Shown piece by piece: positions 46,207 to 58,453 of a stretch of DNA of 64,000 nt. Made by a program: the position numbers and the translations under genes. This DNA is from Azadirachta indica (lineage: Eukaryota; Streptophyta; Magnoliopsida; Sapindales; Meliaceae): positions 16,314,825-16,378,824 of the forward strand of contig CM040451.1 of assembly GCA_022749755.1 (NCBI GenBank). The letters are read 5' to 3'. How positions within the stretch are numbered: the stretch's first letter is position 1; each line of letters begins with the position of its first letter. Below the pieces are notes generated by a model, which saw only the letters and a list, made by a program, of their open reading frames with translations, was not told the origin of the DNA and searched no databases.

Positions 46207-48608
46207 TAAAAGAAATATTAAGAGGTATAAAGTACATGCATAAGTAACATACCTTGAACCTATATTGTTTCATCAATTTGGATATAATACAATACATATT
46301 GTGATACATACATTTAAATTCAAAAGGTTACTTGATTGCATTTTTAAAACTGTTCATCATTTTTCAAAAATAAAAAGAAATAAATTTTTAAAATTTTTAC
46401 CAACAGTTAAAAAATTAAATTTGTTACTTTTATTATTTTAAAAAATGTGCTTTAAAGTTAATTACAATTTATTTCTTAAAATAATTTGTTTTCATATTTG
46501 CTATTTTAAAAAGTTATTTTAAGAAATATTGGCAAGCACATTTTATATTCTTAAAAACACTATTTGAAAACATTACCGAACCTACCTTAAAATTTTATGT
46601 TTCATATTTCATGTTTTGTATTTCGTATTCCAAGTTTTGTATTAAATACTTAAATTTTTTTTTACTTCCAATTACCATCTTCTTGTGTTTTATATTTTAC
46701 GTTTTGTATTGAAGTTTTCAACTTGCACGTTGTAAATCAAGTGATATAACAAGTACTGTTACATTAATTATAGGTAATATAAATAAGTACTTATCAAAAA
46801 TATCTTTTTCAAATATATTTGTAAAATTTGGTTAATATATACACCGTAATTCTTAAAAACATTCACACAAATATCGCTCATTAATTTAATCCTTGAATTT
46901 TGACAAAAATAAACATAATCCAGAACAATTAGTTCTTAAAATAATTATGATTAAAAAAGTATTATAGTAATTATAACATTAAATTAATTAAAAAAATTTA
47001 ATAAATAAGAGTATACTTTAATATTTTTAAAAATAGTAGGATTAAGATATATATATTTTTTCAAACTTTAAAGATATTAACGTCATTTCCACTATATCTT
47101 TTCAAATTTCTCATGTATTAAGGTCAATGTAACTTATGAATTGTATAACATTATTTGTGTGAATGCGCTGACGATGTTCAATTTCACATGTAAGTCAAAG
47201 CAGTCGGCAAGAGAGTTTATCACCATAAAGGCGTTTGCAGTGACAAGTGGAGGGCAGAGTGGCGCAGCGTTGGTTCGAAGAAGGCTGCAATGTGCTTTTC
47301 AACATTATTAAGTGAATGACATGTCACTTTCTTTTGAAGTTGATATGCCGTGTCTCTCTGACTCTTCTCCTTTTGCTTGTTCAACTTCTCTACTGTACAG
47401 GTAGGCAACAGCAACTGGCAACTGAATGATTGTTTGCTGAGAAATGGCAGAAAAGAGGGAGAGTAAAATTTTCACTTGACATGTTTTTGGTATTTGGATG
47501 CCAATTTTGGTGTTGGGCTTGTAAGATCTTCAGTTGAGTGCAAGCTGCTTCGGAATTGCAGATATTCCAGCAGATTGAACTTCTGAGAACAAGCGAGGGT
47601 AATGTTCAGAGCCACTCAACTAATTTAGTTTAAAGCAGAAGTTCATAGAATTATGCATAGTAATAACTTCTTTTGATTTCAATTTTATCAAGCCCACTTC
47701 TGTTTTTTCAACACTGGTGCCTGGAGAAATATCTAATGAGCTGAATTTCCTTCATTATTTGATGCATTACGTGCATTTTCTAACTTTTTTTAAGCTGTAA
47801 GTTTGGTAAGTTTCAAAATTCCACAGAATTATTGGCAGATGTTGCACAAAATGAATTGTATTAAATGAATTCTATCTATCATAATCACCTTGAAACTATA
47901 ATATTTGGAAGATCACATTCCACTTTTTCTGCAAGTTATTGAAATATACTGTGAAGGGGATTGTTGTGAGTAGCAATCGTGGAGTAGACCTTAAGCAGTA
48001 CTTCTTGCAGATTTGATGAATACCGACAGCAGAAAATGATGGTGCTCTTGGTGGTGATGAAATATAGAGATTATTTGATAAATATGAGGTGATTAGGGTA
48101 GCAATGGATTAACAAAAATGGCAGTTTTGCTCTTTATATTCCCTAGAGCTGACAGTGCTGGTAGTGTTGTGTGGCTTTTAACTTTTGAGGCTGTGGGTGA
48201 TTCTAATGGGAAACTTGGTTGTTGAAAAACTAGTGATTAAAATAGTTATAAAAGTTGATTGGAAGACAACCATTCAGCTGTAAATCTGATGACTTTGGCA
48301 GCAGCATTCTGGTCTTGGAGTTGGAGGTGGAGGTGATGGTCATGGTAATAGTGGCACCAACTTAATTGTTGGCTACTGGCCTGTTCCTCTTGACTCAGAT
48401 AATGTCCATAATTCAATAACAATGCATTGAAACACACAATTTGCTGATGCTACTCTGTTGCAACAGTGTCTGATGCTCTTATGTTATATCATATAATCTA
48501 TATACTGGTAAAAATGAATCTGAGAGGAGTTGATTGTCACAAACTATCCTGTTATAGAGCAGCAGTTGTGTTTATTGTGTACTTACATTTCTTGCTTTGT
48601 TCTTCCAG
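46207..48608 (+). promoter_or_regulatory. Upstream region and probable 5' leader of the ankyrin-PGG gene
   Basis: The region from about 47050 is conserved with duplication copy A (35090-37430), including GTGGAGGGCAGAGTGG near 47247 and a leader-exon-like segment ending in AACAAGCGAGGGTAATG near 47590, where a splice donor could lie. The acceptor TTGTTCTTCCAG at 48597-48608 precedes the first coding exon, so at least one non-coding leader exon is likely. A TATA box and start site cannot be fixed by eye. Confidence 0.5.
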
Positions 48609-48629
48609 TTCTTATATTGGTTCAAAGGG

Positions 48630-51504
48630 ATGAAATTGACCAATCTTACTTCACCTCGATATGGAAATGGCCTTTCTATACAATCATGTTTCCCTGAGAA
48701 CAAATCTATTGCAAATTCCTCCTGCAAATCTTCTGGGGAAGATGATGGGAGTATGGGTATAGTCTCGGATGATGACATAAGCCTGAAAGATGCTCTTGGC
48801 CCGAGCATCTTTGATCATGGCAGTTATGAACCTTCCTTCAATGCTGTGTCTAATATTCAGAACACTCATCTTCAGCAAGCTCAAGCTATTTCAAGCTCAA
48901 TAGATTTTCTGGAAGCTAAAGGGTATGATGACCATGTGGTTTTAAATCCATCAATGTGGCCTCTACATGCTTCAAGCAGTCAAAGACCCTCCACTGCTGC
49001 AGAACCAAACAGAGAATGGGCAAATGACTCGGAGGGTTTCGTGCATGAAATGGAGCCTCTGTCAGGGGCAGTTTCTGGTATGTTGCGAATTTCATTGATG
49101 TTTGTCCTCTGGTTTAAAGATATTACAATGAGTATAGCATGGGAGGGAATAAGGAAAAGCATACAATCAAAGTTTGGTAATAGAAAACAAGTGTTTTAAG
49201 TTAAGTAACACAGTTTGAAATTATCCCCTCCATGCTTCTAAGTAATGTTAATATGTATAGATTAACATTTCTGCAACAACTGCTGTTTCATTTCTATATA
49301 TATATTGCCCTGGCACTCATGCTGTTGCTAAAATTTTTTAAAGGAGAGGTCGCAAGGAAAAGCTTTACTGCTTATGCTCCCTTGCATCTCGCGGCACTTA
49401 AAGGTGATTGGGACTCTGCAAGAAAATTCTTTACTTTGAATCCACAAGCAGTGTGTGCTAGGATCACTAGAAATCAGGAAACTGCTCTTCACGTTGCTGC
49501 TGGGGCTAGACATACTATATTTGTTCAGGAGCTTGTAAATTTTATGACACCTGATGACCTGGCACTGCGGAACAAAGTTGGGAACACAGCTCTTTGTTTT
49601 GCTGCTGCATCTGGTATCACAAAGATAGCAGAGGTGATGATTAATAAGAACAAAGAGTTGCCATCAATTAGAGGCAGTAAGGGAGCAACACCATTGTGCA
49701 TGGCTGCTCTGTTAGGCCACAAAGAAATGGTCTGGTATCTTTATTCTGTGACCAAGGCAGAGGATCTGAAAGAAAAAGATCGCATTGAGCTTCTCGTTGC
49801 TGTCATCAATTCTGGCCTTTATGGTTAGTGACCCTTTTTCCTTCACAAAGAAGTCTCATTTACTGTATTTTGTATGCAGAATTTTGCCATTACTTATCTT
49901 CTATTGACTGTCTTGTGTTAAATCATTAGATGTGGCATTAGACTTAATTCAGAATCACCCTAGATTAGCTGTGGCTCGCGATGGAAATGGAGAGACTGCT
50001 CTTCACGTATTGGCACGCAAGCCTTTGGCTTTTGTAAATGGAAGTCAGCTGCGAATTTGGCAGAGGTGCATTAACTCGTGTTAGTAACTCCATTGTTGGC
50101 CATTACTCAATAGTTGAAATTTCTTATATTCGAACAAGACATAGTGAATTAATGAAGCAGATTCACTGTTCTATCATTTTTTGTTGCATTTTTCTCATTA
50201 TTTTATATTATTTACAAGTTTGAGAAGAGGAGTTAGAGATACAGGGGACTTTTCTGATGTTGCTTGTCATATTCAGTGCCAGGTATCAGGGCAATCCTTG
50301 ACACAAAGCTGACCCATCTCCAAGCACTTGAACTAGTAAAGGAAATTTGGAAACAGGTGGTGCTATTAGATGACTCAAAGTTTGGAGAGTTGCTTAGGAA
50401 ACCTTCTCGATTGCTGTTTACTGCTGCACAGTTGGGGAATGTTGAGTTTATAACAGTGCTGATTCGATTGTATCCTGACCTTATTTGGAAAGTTGATGAT
50501 CATGGTAGAAGCATATTTCACATTGCAGTAGTGCATCGTCAAGAAAAGATCTTTAATCTTATACATGAGATTGGTGCTCATAGAGATCTGATAGCAGCTT
50601 ATAAAGATGAAAACAATAATAACATGTTGCATCTGGCTGGAAAGCTTGCCCCTCCAGATCGACTGAAGATTGATTCAGGTGCAGCTCTGCAACTTCGACG
50701 AGAGTTGCACTGGTTCAAGGTATTACTTTTCAATTACAAAGCTTGCACTTGAGTGGTTTTGATTGTTACACCGCTAAGCTTATTCCAACTGAAGACACAA
50801 ATGCATGAAATTTCTCTGCTTTTCATCATAAGAAATCAATAATGTTGCATACTTTCTAGTTATGATTCCTAATATATCACCTTTGATAACTGTAGGAAGT
50901 TGAAAAAGTTGTCCAACCGTCATATCGAGAAGCGAAAAATTCAGAGGGGAGAACACCACATATTTTGTTTTCAGAGGAGCACAAAAGACTACTACGAGAA
51001 GGAGAAAAGTGGATGAAAGACACTGCTTCTTCATGCATGGTTGTCGCAACACTTATCGCCACTGTGATGTTTGCTGCAGCCTTTACTGTACCTGGCGGCA
51101 ACAATGAGTCTACAGGGAAACCAATCTTTCTTAATTATAAATCATTCCTGGTTTTCGCCATATCAGATGCATTAGCACTGTTTTGCTCAGCAACTTCGAT
51201 CTTAATGTTCCTATCCATTATCACATCTCGCTATGCAGAAGAAGATTTCCTGCATTCCTTGCCGAACAGATTGATCACAGGGCTTGCAACTCTCTTCATC
51301 TCCATAGCCACAATGATGGGGGCATTTGGAGCAACTCTGTTCATTGTTCTTGGTGATCAGTTTGCATGGGTAGCCATTCCAATTGCTGTAGTTGCTTGTG
51401 TACCAGTCACCTTGTTTGCTTTGCTCCAATTCCCTCTTCTTTCTGATATGATTAGCCATTTATATAATTCCAGTACAGGAAGAGGTAATAACTTGTTATA
51501 CTAG
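48630..51504 (+). CDS. Ankyrin repeat protein with PGG membrane domain (ITN1/ACD6-like), five coding exons
   Basis: Exons: 48630-49077, 49344-49823, 49930-50079, 50277-50719, 50896-51504. All introns are GT-AG and the phases join to 709 codons plus stop with no interruption. Residues 1-149 are an acidic, Ser-rich region (SGEDDGSMGIVSDDDISLKD). Ankyrin repeats follow at about 160-300 (YAPLHLAALKGD, ETALHVAAGARH, GNTALCFAAASG, ATPLCMAALLGHKE) and 400-490 (RLLFTAAQLGN, SIFHIAVVHRQEK, NNMLHLAGKL). The C-terminus is a PGG domain (CMVVATLIATVMFAAAF, TVPGG at 571-575) with four membrane spans. The family comprises plasma-membrane or ER proteins linked to defence, salt and ROS signalling; the role of this member is inferred. 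The start is the first ATG after the acceptor at 48608, also conserved in the truncated copy at 37451. Confidence 0.88.
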
Positions 51505-52899
51505 CTCATTGTACAATACTTAATCTTGTGTACATACTCTAATAGAACAACTGTGTTAAAAGTTAAAATAGGATTTTGGTTCTATGAGTTGAGACCTTAT
51601 AGTAGAATTATGTTTTCCTTCTTAGAATAGGATTACATTTTCCTTATTAAATTTTGTTTTCAGTCTATGTATACCTTGCAATTCATCTTTATATCAATAT
51701 AATGAAATCTCTGTTGTTCTATACCTTTCAACATTATATTCAGAGCAGAGCAAAAAAAATCCCTGAGCCTTTTACATTTTTTAAAAAAGAAAATAAATAT
51801 CTGGGAACCATAATCTAAGTTACGGTACTGAAGCAATGACTGTGAATAGTAGAACGATTACCAGTCATGGGTTATTATTCACGTTTTCCTAATATGAAAA
51901 CTCTAAATCAATCCCACCAAAAAGCACGTGCATGCATTTGCATCCACTGGTAACTGTAGGCATGAAAATTTCTCTGAAAAAAGAGATAAAAGGTAGTAGA
52001 GGCCATGGAGGTCTTTTTTTGTGCATGACTCTAAGATTCTTTAGTCCTTTCTCAAAGTTGCTTATAGAAAGATTTTTACCTTTTTATTGCAAAAGATGTG
52101 CAGAACACAAAAGGAAGAGGAGAAGTAAACTTTTATGAAATTCCATAAAAAAGAGACTCTATCTAGCTTTGATCAAGAAGCCGATAAGAGGTTGATTCAT
52201 GGTCTAGTTGAACTAAAATTTTATTAGCATATTCAGGATTAAGAAGACTATATTCTAAACGATAGAGATATGATTTAAAGCTCTCTTATAGCACTTTTAA
52301 CGGTCGGTAATTAAATCTCATTTTCGCTGAAATCTCTTCAACTGTCTAACTTTATTGTATAATTTGTTTGTTTATCAAGATTATTTGATTTTTAAAATAT
52401 TGTAAATATATAGTTCTAGTTCTAAATAAAAAGAACTTGTACATTCTTATTATCTTGTCATAGTAAAAGTTTTAATGAACTAAAGTCTACTAGCTTTTAC
52501 TTCTCACTTTATGGAGGTTATCCATTTTAACTTTGCTTGTGTTCTTATACTTGTGTTGTGATAACTTAGTTGCTTTACAAGCATTTTTATTATGTCCAAG
52601 ATTTTTAGTTTATTATTTGATTGCTATTAAGTTTACATGAATAGGATAACATCAACTGCAACCGTATTAATATCTTTTCAAAAAAACTGTTAGAAAAAAC
52701 TTGGAAAATCAGAATGGGCTAATCAAAATCATCACGTTTAGGAGGAAAACTCTTGTGCACTTGCAATTTCCTCTTTTAGTAGTTACTGAAATCTCATGAG
52801 CTATTATCTAAGATGCTAGTTATCAATCTACTCCATATAACTAACTAATTTATGGGTTCTCAATTTTTTTTCATTACAATTTTAGCCCAATCAATTATT
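51505..52899. other. 3' flank of the ankyrin gene, no further gene
   Basis: AATATAATGAAAT-like polyadenylation signals lie near 51697-51710. The frame at 51932-52138 has no recognisable domain. The rest is AT-rich. Confidence 0.5.
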
Positions 52900-53740
52900 A
52901 TAGTGTATAATTGATCTTGTGGTTTATTTGACGTGATTGGTGAAAACTCTATCTTTAGTTCTTCTTCCTCATCTCATAAATCAATTTTTTGGGTCTTGCT
53001 AAATGGTTCGAAAACTAAAGTTGTAGGACTAGGAATTGTTGTTGCTAATTTACTCTCTATCTTTTCTGGTTCTCTTAGTCTCCTTTTTCATCAATTTTTA
53101 TTAGTTCCATCTAATAAAAAAATTAAATTGGTTCATTGTATTATTTCCATTTCATTGTATCTTTCAAGAGCTTAGAATGAGGAAATGATTGGTGAAGGAG
53201 GTGAGATGAATGGGGTGTATCACCTTTCTACTACTCAGCTACAATCCCCTAATTGTGCACCATCCTCCTTATCTCTTAAGAGCAATGACATTAGAAACTA
53301 TCACATCCTCCTCAGCTCTTCAAATGAATAAACTTACTTAGTATTGTCATTTCTAGTACCAAGTGTGAGTTTTGTCCGTTAAGTAAATATTATTGTATCT
53401 CTTTCCTTATGCAAGTCAATAGAGCTAGTTTACATATTCTTTTCAAGTGTTGTTCATGGGTTTATGTCAAATTTCTAATTTCATAGTTTTAAGTATTTTG
53501 TATTGTTTGTTGATAATTGTTTCCATGCTACATGGATATAATGAACAATCTTATTCTTTGCTTCTTGCATGTAAGTCCTTGATTTTCTTGTGTTTTAGTC
53601 CTTATTTGGTGATTCATTTTTTTAATCGTCATTCGTGTTGCTTAGTACCTTGGGCCACAATTTTCTACATTTCTAAGCAACAACATACAATTTCATCAAA
53701 ACAGCATGAAAGTTTGAAGATTTGCACACATATCTAAGTT
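52900..53740 (+). pseudogene. Decayed Ty1/copia protease to integrase fragment
   Basis: The stretch reads, with stops and shifts, as the copia region around GAG-pre-integrase: DVIGENSIFSSSSSSHKS (after a decayed active site near 52900), LLNGSKTKVVGLG, SLSLLFHQFLLVPS, EEMIGEGGEMNGVYHLSTTQ, and the zinc-binding part CEFCPLSKYYCISF near 53370. Weak traces of the integrase core (VDDYSRxTW-like near 53510) follow. The order matches copia pol, which is the reason for the call; there are many stops. Confidence 0.6.
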
Positions 53741-53779
53741 TGAAAATAATGAATAAGTGAGTTCAATGCCTATTTATTA

Positions 53780-54870
53780 GTTACACTAACTATTATTTCT
53801 TTTTTCTACCATAACAAATACCGAAAATTCTAATGCATGGGATGTCACTTACAAATTTTTTTATTTAAGTACCTATTTGATATTTAATTTTAAAATGAGT
53901 ACTTCACTATCATTCTCGCAATATAATGTGAACTTAATTGCACTAAAATTACATAAGACGTAAGGGACTTAATTGCAAAAGAATTTCAGGGACTTAATTG
54001 CAGAAGAGGGAATTTGGTGTATGGCGTGGCCGTGCCCCATGCATTGCCCTACTCACTTCAAATGAGGCAATGAGCATGGCGTCGTCGCACCAAGCCAGGC
54101 GCATGGCCAAGTCGCACGTGCCCTTACCTACCACACCACGCCCGTGCCTCTTTTAATGTCAATAACCCCTTGAATGCAATTTTGGCCGTTTGATCAAACT
54201 TGGATGGCTAGATCTTGCTAAAATTGCAGGATTTTGTGTTTTTCTTATGGGCAACCATTTCCAAGTATAAAAGTGATTTTTTAGAGTAAGAAACACAAGG
54301 AGGAGAGATAGGCTAAATTATTTATAAATAAAGGCTTGGGTACTTCGATTTTGTCGTTGATCGTCGATCTTCTATTGCTATGGTAGCTTTTAGGGGGTTA
54401 TTTCATAGGGTCCCCCGGACTTGGTTCAACCTTTTGTTGCACTGACTTGATTCACACTGATAAGCTTGAGTAAGTTTATGTTGGTCAGTCGTGATAGATT
54501 TTTGTCAAAGGTGACTTTTTACTTAAGTCCCCAGGAACTTGCTATAAGAATGGTGAGATTATAAAATGAGTGCACAAACACAACATCATATACTGAAAAT
54601 GAGCCTTGGTCTCAATCAGCTCTTTTACCTCTTTGCCTTTCTCTGCGTTTAGGTCTCACTCTACCATCGCCTTACCTTTTCTCCTTCGAGTCGAATCTAC
54701 CACCATTTCTTCTCTATTTTGACTTTTTATAAACTCAAAAAGAACTTGACTCCTTGACGAACAATTATTGTGGCTGAGTTCTCGGTAGGTTCTCAACAAG
54801 TATGTAAGTTGTAATAGAACTTTCTAATCTGACTCCTTACAAATGGCACCACTATTGATGCAAGAATTTT
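53780..54870. mobile_element. LTR-like sequence, unclassified retroelement
   Basis: The repeated 'gggacttaattgcaaaag' / 'gggacttaattgcagaag' (53963-54008) followed by a GC-rich block (54020-54160) and an AT-rich part looks like an LTR. 'ccttacaaatggcaccact' near 54834 might be a primer site region. No protein domain and no second LTR support it. Confidence 0.3.
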
Positions 54871-56279
54871 GCAAGCTCACACCAAGATTTGATGTGGGTC
54901 TAGGTATTTCTAATGTGGGCAACCGGTTTGCACCAAGTTCTTGTCTCTACCAAGTCAAAAACGTAGTCTAAAGCTAGTTCAAGGTTAACTAGCCAAAAAT
55001 CCTCCGAATATGGCAAAATGAATGTTTCCCACTTTTTCACAATATTCCAACCCACTCCCTTGCCTCTATCCTACCTTGAACTGAAGATATCACGTAAGGA
55101 GACCCACAAACTTCTTGTAAAACAAAATGAGAATCAGACAAGAGTCGTTCCTAACCTTTTTTATGCTTAAGTCAAATATATCTATAGTCTGAGAAAAAGA
55201 TTGAAGGCCGTGAGTACTGCCTTCTTATGTAAATAGAAAGGAGATTTTAAGAAAAGATCTATAAAGATCTATCCCAACCAAGGTTCGTCATCATCCGTAC
55301 AGAGCAACAATAGAGAAAGGTAGAGTATCCATGGAGTATTAATGAATGTCAAGATAAAACATGATGAATAATGAGAGAGTACACGTAGTAGATCTCTTTT
55401 AGGTCGACGATTCTTTCCTTTTTGGGTGAAAGTGTATAATATGACCATTACCATAAAATTAGAAAAAGTGTGTTTTTACGTAGAGGCAAAGCTGATCTGT
55501 GATTAGCCAATGCAATTTGCTTAATCCTAATCAGCCCTATCCAGTTGACACCTCCTTATTTATCTTTAGCAGCGCTATGTGACAAAAGGGGCTAGTGGCC
55601 CTTGTCTCATCCAAAACCTCTATGCCATATGGTTACTTCTTATGGGACTAAAGGATTGGGTTGTCCTTTGCTTTCCTTAGCTAGCATGTGCTCTCCCTCT
55701 AATTTTTAGATGGTCCTTGCCATGCTACCTTACCTTTGCCCTACTCCAAATACCCTTTATCTCCTACCACATTCAAGGGTTGTCTAGCACTTTCCTGGTA
55801 ATCCTCCGCATGATATTTTTAGGTGTAAGTCTCAACATGAGGAATGCCTCGGATGCGTTGAACTGATCCCTAGTATACTTGGACACTTGCCCTCCCTTAC
55901 TCACGATGGTCGAATGCTTAAGAATGAGCTATTGGAGCAAATCTGGATATTTCTAAGCATAATGGAGAATCAAGATTATTTTTCTTATCTTTCCATATAT
56001 GCCACGATATATAACTATATTTATGATATGCACCACAGTATATGGTCACGTGAGATGGTGTTCATTATTGACAAATGCTCAGGCAATATATAACAAGGAA
56101 TCCAATTTCAGGCGAGTCTTTACCTAGCCATATGTGAGCAAGGCTGTTAGCTTATTCTATGCTAAGGTGGTCACGAGGTGAGTCCTTTTTTTTTGTGTGC
56201 TGACTAAGGCTCCTGTGAGCTTATATTTTGCCACTTATCTATTCATATTTTTCCTTAATAATAAGTGTCCCACTAACAG
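54871..56279. other. Intergenic, possibly retroelement-derived, no gene
   Basis: The mixed-composition sequence (55480-55830 is less AT-rich than the surroundings) has only short frames without domains. I cannot classify it. Confidence 0.4.
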
Positions 56280-57265
56280 TTAAGGTTACCAAAGAGTTGT
56301 TCAACTTCACTTTCAAAGTAAAGCAAAAAGCACTACTATACCAAACTTATCTCCTAAAAATAAAATAAAAATAAAAGCAAACCTTGAGGAACATGCTCCC
56401 AGATTTCAAACATTTCTTATAAAGTTCAAGCACTTTCAAACATGAGTTCAATTTTACCATGAAGCAAAAGAACTCAAAATCTTCCCTTCCATTTTTTCTA
56501 CTTTACTCCATTTCTCAGCCGTGAAAAAACATCTAAATAAATCACAAAAGAATAAAAATCAAATCAAATCAATCAAAACTCACTCACTTAGACGGGAGCC
56601 CCAATTCAAAGCCAGACATCACCTTTGCATTTCTTCTTCTGCGGTTGTGCTTCAAAAAATCATTATTTATTCAGTATTTTCACCTTCAAAATAAATCAAA
56701 CATATAGCAAATAAAGTTTGGGTAATGTGGGCTATGGATCAAACTAAACCAAACAATAAATTTCAGAAATTTTAGGATCAAATAGCAGAAGAAACTTTCT
56801 CATCGGAATCTTAAAGAAGAAGAAAAAAATTATACATTTTGTGAATGATTGAGAAGAAAAGAATCGACTGCAACTCCCCAGCCAGAGCAGAAGAGATTTC
56901 AATAAATTTGATAGATTTCAGAAACAGATGCCTTGTCCATACATAGCTGTTGCTGCTGGTGCTAGCATTTGGTGTTGTGCTGCTTATATGTACCACAAAA
57001 GTAAATTAATTAATTAAGCATTAATTAATTAATCAATTAATTTATTTTACTCGTAACGAAAGCAAACTCTTAAGTTTTAAACGTGCAAATTGTAAATTCC
57101 CAAAAAAAAAAAAAAAAAAAAAACTAAAACATTTGTCAAAACAAAAAATATATTGTTTTGGGATTTGAAATAACGAGTTTACTTATGCACATAAGATGTT
57201 CGATTAAATGACAACGATAACCAGAGTATTGTGTTATAGTAAAATCTTCAAGTCACATTTCTTAT
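56280..57265 (+). repeat. Duplicated upstream region of the aldolase gene, copy 1 (empty site)
   Basis: Matches 57350-57415 plus 58454-59640 in order: 'tttcaactt', 'agcaaaaagcacta', 'caaaaaatcat', 'aataaatttcagag/aat', 'tttgatagatttcagaaac', 'gcttat', a poly-A run, and 'cttatgcacataag(a/g)tgttcgattaa'. It lacks the leader exon present in copy 2. At 56328-56338 it shows the uninterrupted 'gcaaaaagcac' where copy 2 carries the TRIM. Confidence 0.75.
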
Positions 57266-57415
57266 GAAAATTTTTACGAGGCTTTGTTTGGTGTTGAGCT
57301 GTGATAGGTACCAGACATTGGAAGGACTAGATGTTAATATTAAAGAAAAAATAAGTGAGTCCCACTAATACTTAGTGTTATCAAATAGCTTTTCAACTTT
57401 CAAAGCAGAGCAAAA

Positions 57416-57695
57416 TGTCACGCGCCCAGCGGAAAGGCACGTGCGGCACCCTCGTAGACCCCCATGTTGAGGGTAAGCCTTATTATCCCGTCGCATATTT
57501 AACTGGTTTCGGCCTACCTTGACCTCATCAGGAGGACGGCTTCAGTCCCCGACCAGTTCGGGCAGGGGTGGTCTAAGTCCCCTCTACATAATAGCCCTTG
57601 AGACTGAAGCCGACTTTGCACCATGAAACATCAATGTGCTTGAGTTGTCACACCCCAGCACACCCAGCCAACATGCGATTTCTTGTGCCGTGACA
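57416..57695 (-). mobile_element. TRIM element, 3' LTR
   Basis: 280 bp from TGTCACGCGCCC to GCCGTGACA. It is nearly identical to 58174-58453: three differences by my count (98.9%). The ends are also inverted (TGTCACG / CGTGACA). The polypurine tract (minus strand GGTGGTGGAGAA) abuts the inner edge at 57696-57707. It is much richer in GC and CpG than its surroundings. Confidence 0.9.
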
Positions 57696-58173
57696 TTCTC
57701 CACCACCGAAAACCGTGCACGTCCTCGTGCACGCGGCCATCTTCAAATTTTTCGCCAGCTCAATTGGTAGACCATCGAGGTCCTACCCTGCATGCCGCTC
57801 CACTCCATAACGCCCATCTCCTCCGGGCTAAGGAGACTCCCATAAAGAGAACACGATAACACCACGTCGTGCGGGCACGCCATCCTCGACGTACGGTGGT
57901 AGCAGTGCTTGGCGTAGATGAGGCGCTATGCGGTTGCCTTTCAAACCACTATGCTCATCTTCCCCCCCAGAAAGATCCCCATACCGCAGGACACAACATT
58001 GTGCGAGCACGCCCACATTCGGGGCTGCGTGGCGAAGGGTCACACAATAGACACCCCGTTTTCCCTCACCCAATCTTACGGGCTAATATCCTCGGCCATC
58101 TCGGTGGATTCCCACAGGAGTCAGGAACGTAGCGAGATTTTGCGAAAATTCTCGTTCCTGCTCTGATACCATC
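57696..58173 (-). mobile_element. TRIM element, internal region without protein genes
   Basis: 478 bp with no recognisable gag or pol. The longest frame (minus strand, 57828-58073, 81 aa) has no domain. It starts with the primer site at 58155-58171 and ends with the polypurine tract. Movement would require enzymes supplied by other elements, which is what defines a TRIM (terminal-repeat retrotransposon in miniature). Confidence 0.85.
58155..58171 (-). other. Primer binding site of the TRIM (initiator tRNA-Met)
   Basis: The minus strand reads TGGTATCAGAGCAGGAA, two bases inside the LTR at 58174. It is the same 17 bases as the primer site of the chromovirus-like element at 45908, a shared tRNA-Met site. 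Confidence 0.9.
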
Positions 58174-58453
58174 TGTCACGCGCCCAGCGGAAAGGCACGT
58201 GCGGCACCCTCGTAGACCCCCATGTTGAGGGTAAGCCTTGTTATCCCGTCGCATATTTAACTGGTTTCGGCCTACCTTGGCCTCATCAGGAGGACGGCTT
58301 CAGTCCCCGACCAGTTCGGGCAGGGGTGGTCTAAGTCCCCTCTACATAATAGCCCTTGAGACTGAAGCCGACTTTGCACCATGAAACATCAATGTGCTTG
58401 AGTTGTCACACCCCAACACACCCAGCCAACATGCGATTTCTTGTGCCGTGACA
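58174..58453 (-). mobile_element. TRIM element, 5' LTR
   Basis: 280-bp partner of 57416-57695; the whole element is 1038 bp. Flanks read GCAAAA before and AAAAGC after, so a short A-rich target duplication (AAAA) is likely but its exact length cannot be read. Confidence 0.9.

Larger units (their letters stand above)
40715..49360 (+). repeat. Segmental duplication copy B (contains the complete ankyrin gene start)
   Basis: Partner of 32850-38190. The chromovirus-like element at 41651-46201 splits it: 'aaaaatcaggaaaggcc' lies left of the insertion and 'aaagtacatgcataagtaac' right of it, in the same order as copy A without the element. The block then runs without a break into the ankyrin gene. 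Confidence 0.8.

Noticed and set aside
57828..58132. Overlapping frames on both strands in the TRIM interior
   Set aside because: High GC content leaves chance open frames; no homology to gag, pol or any family is visible, and TRIMs normally code for nothing.
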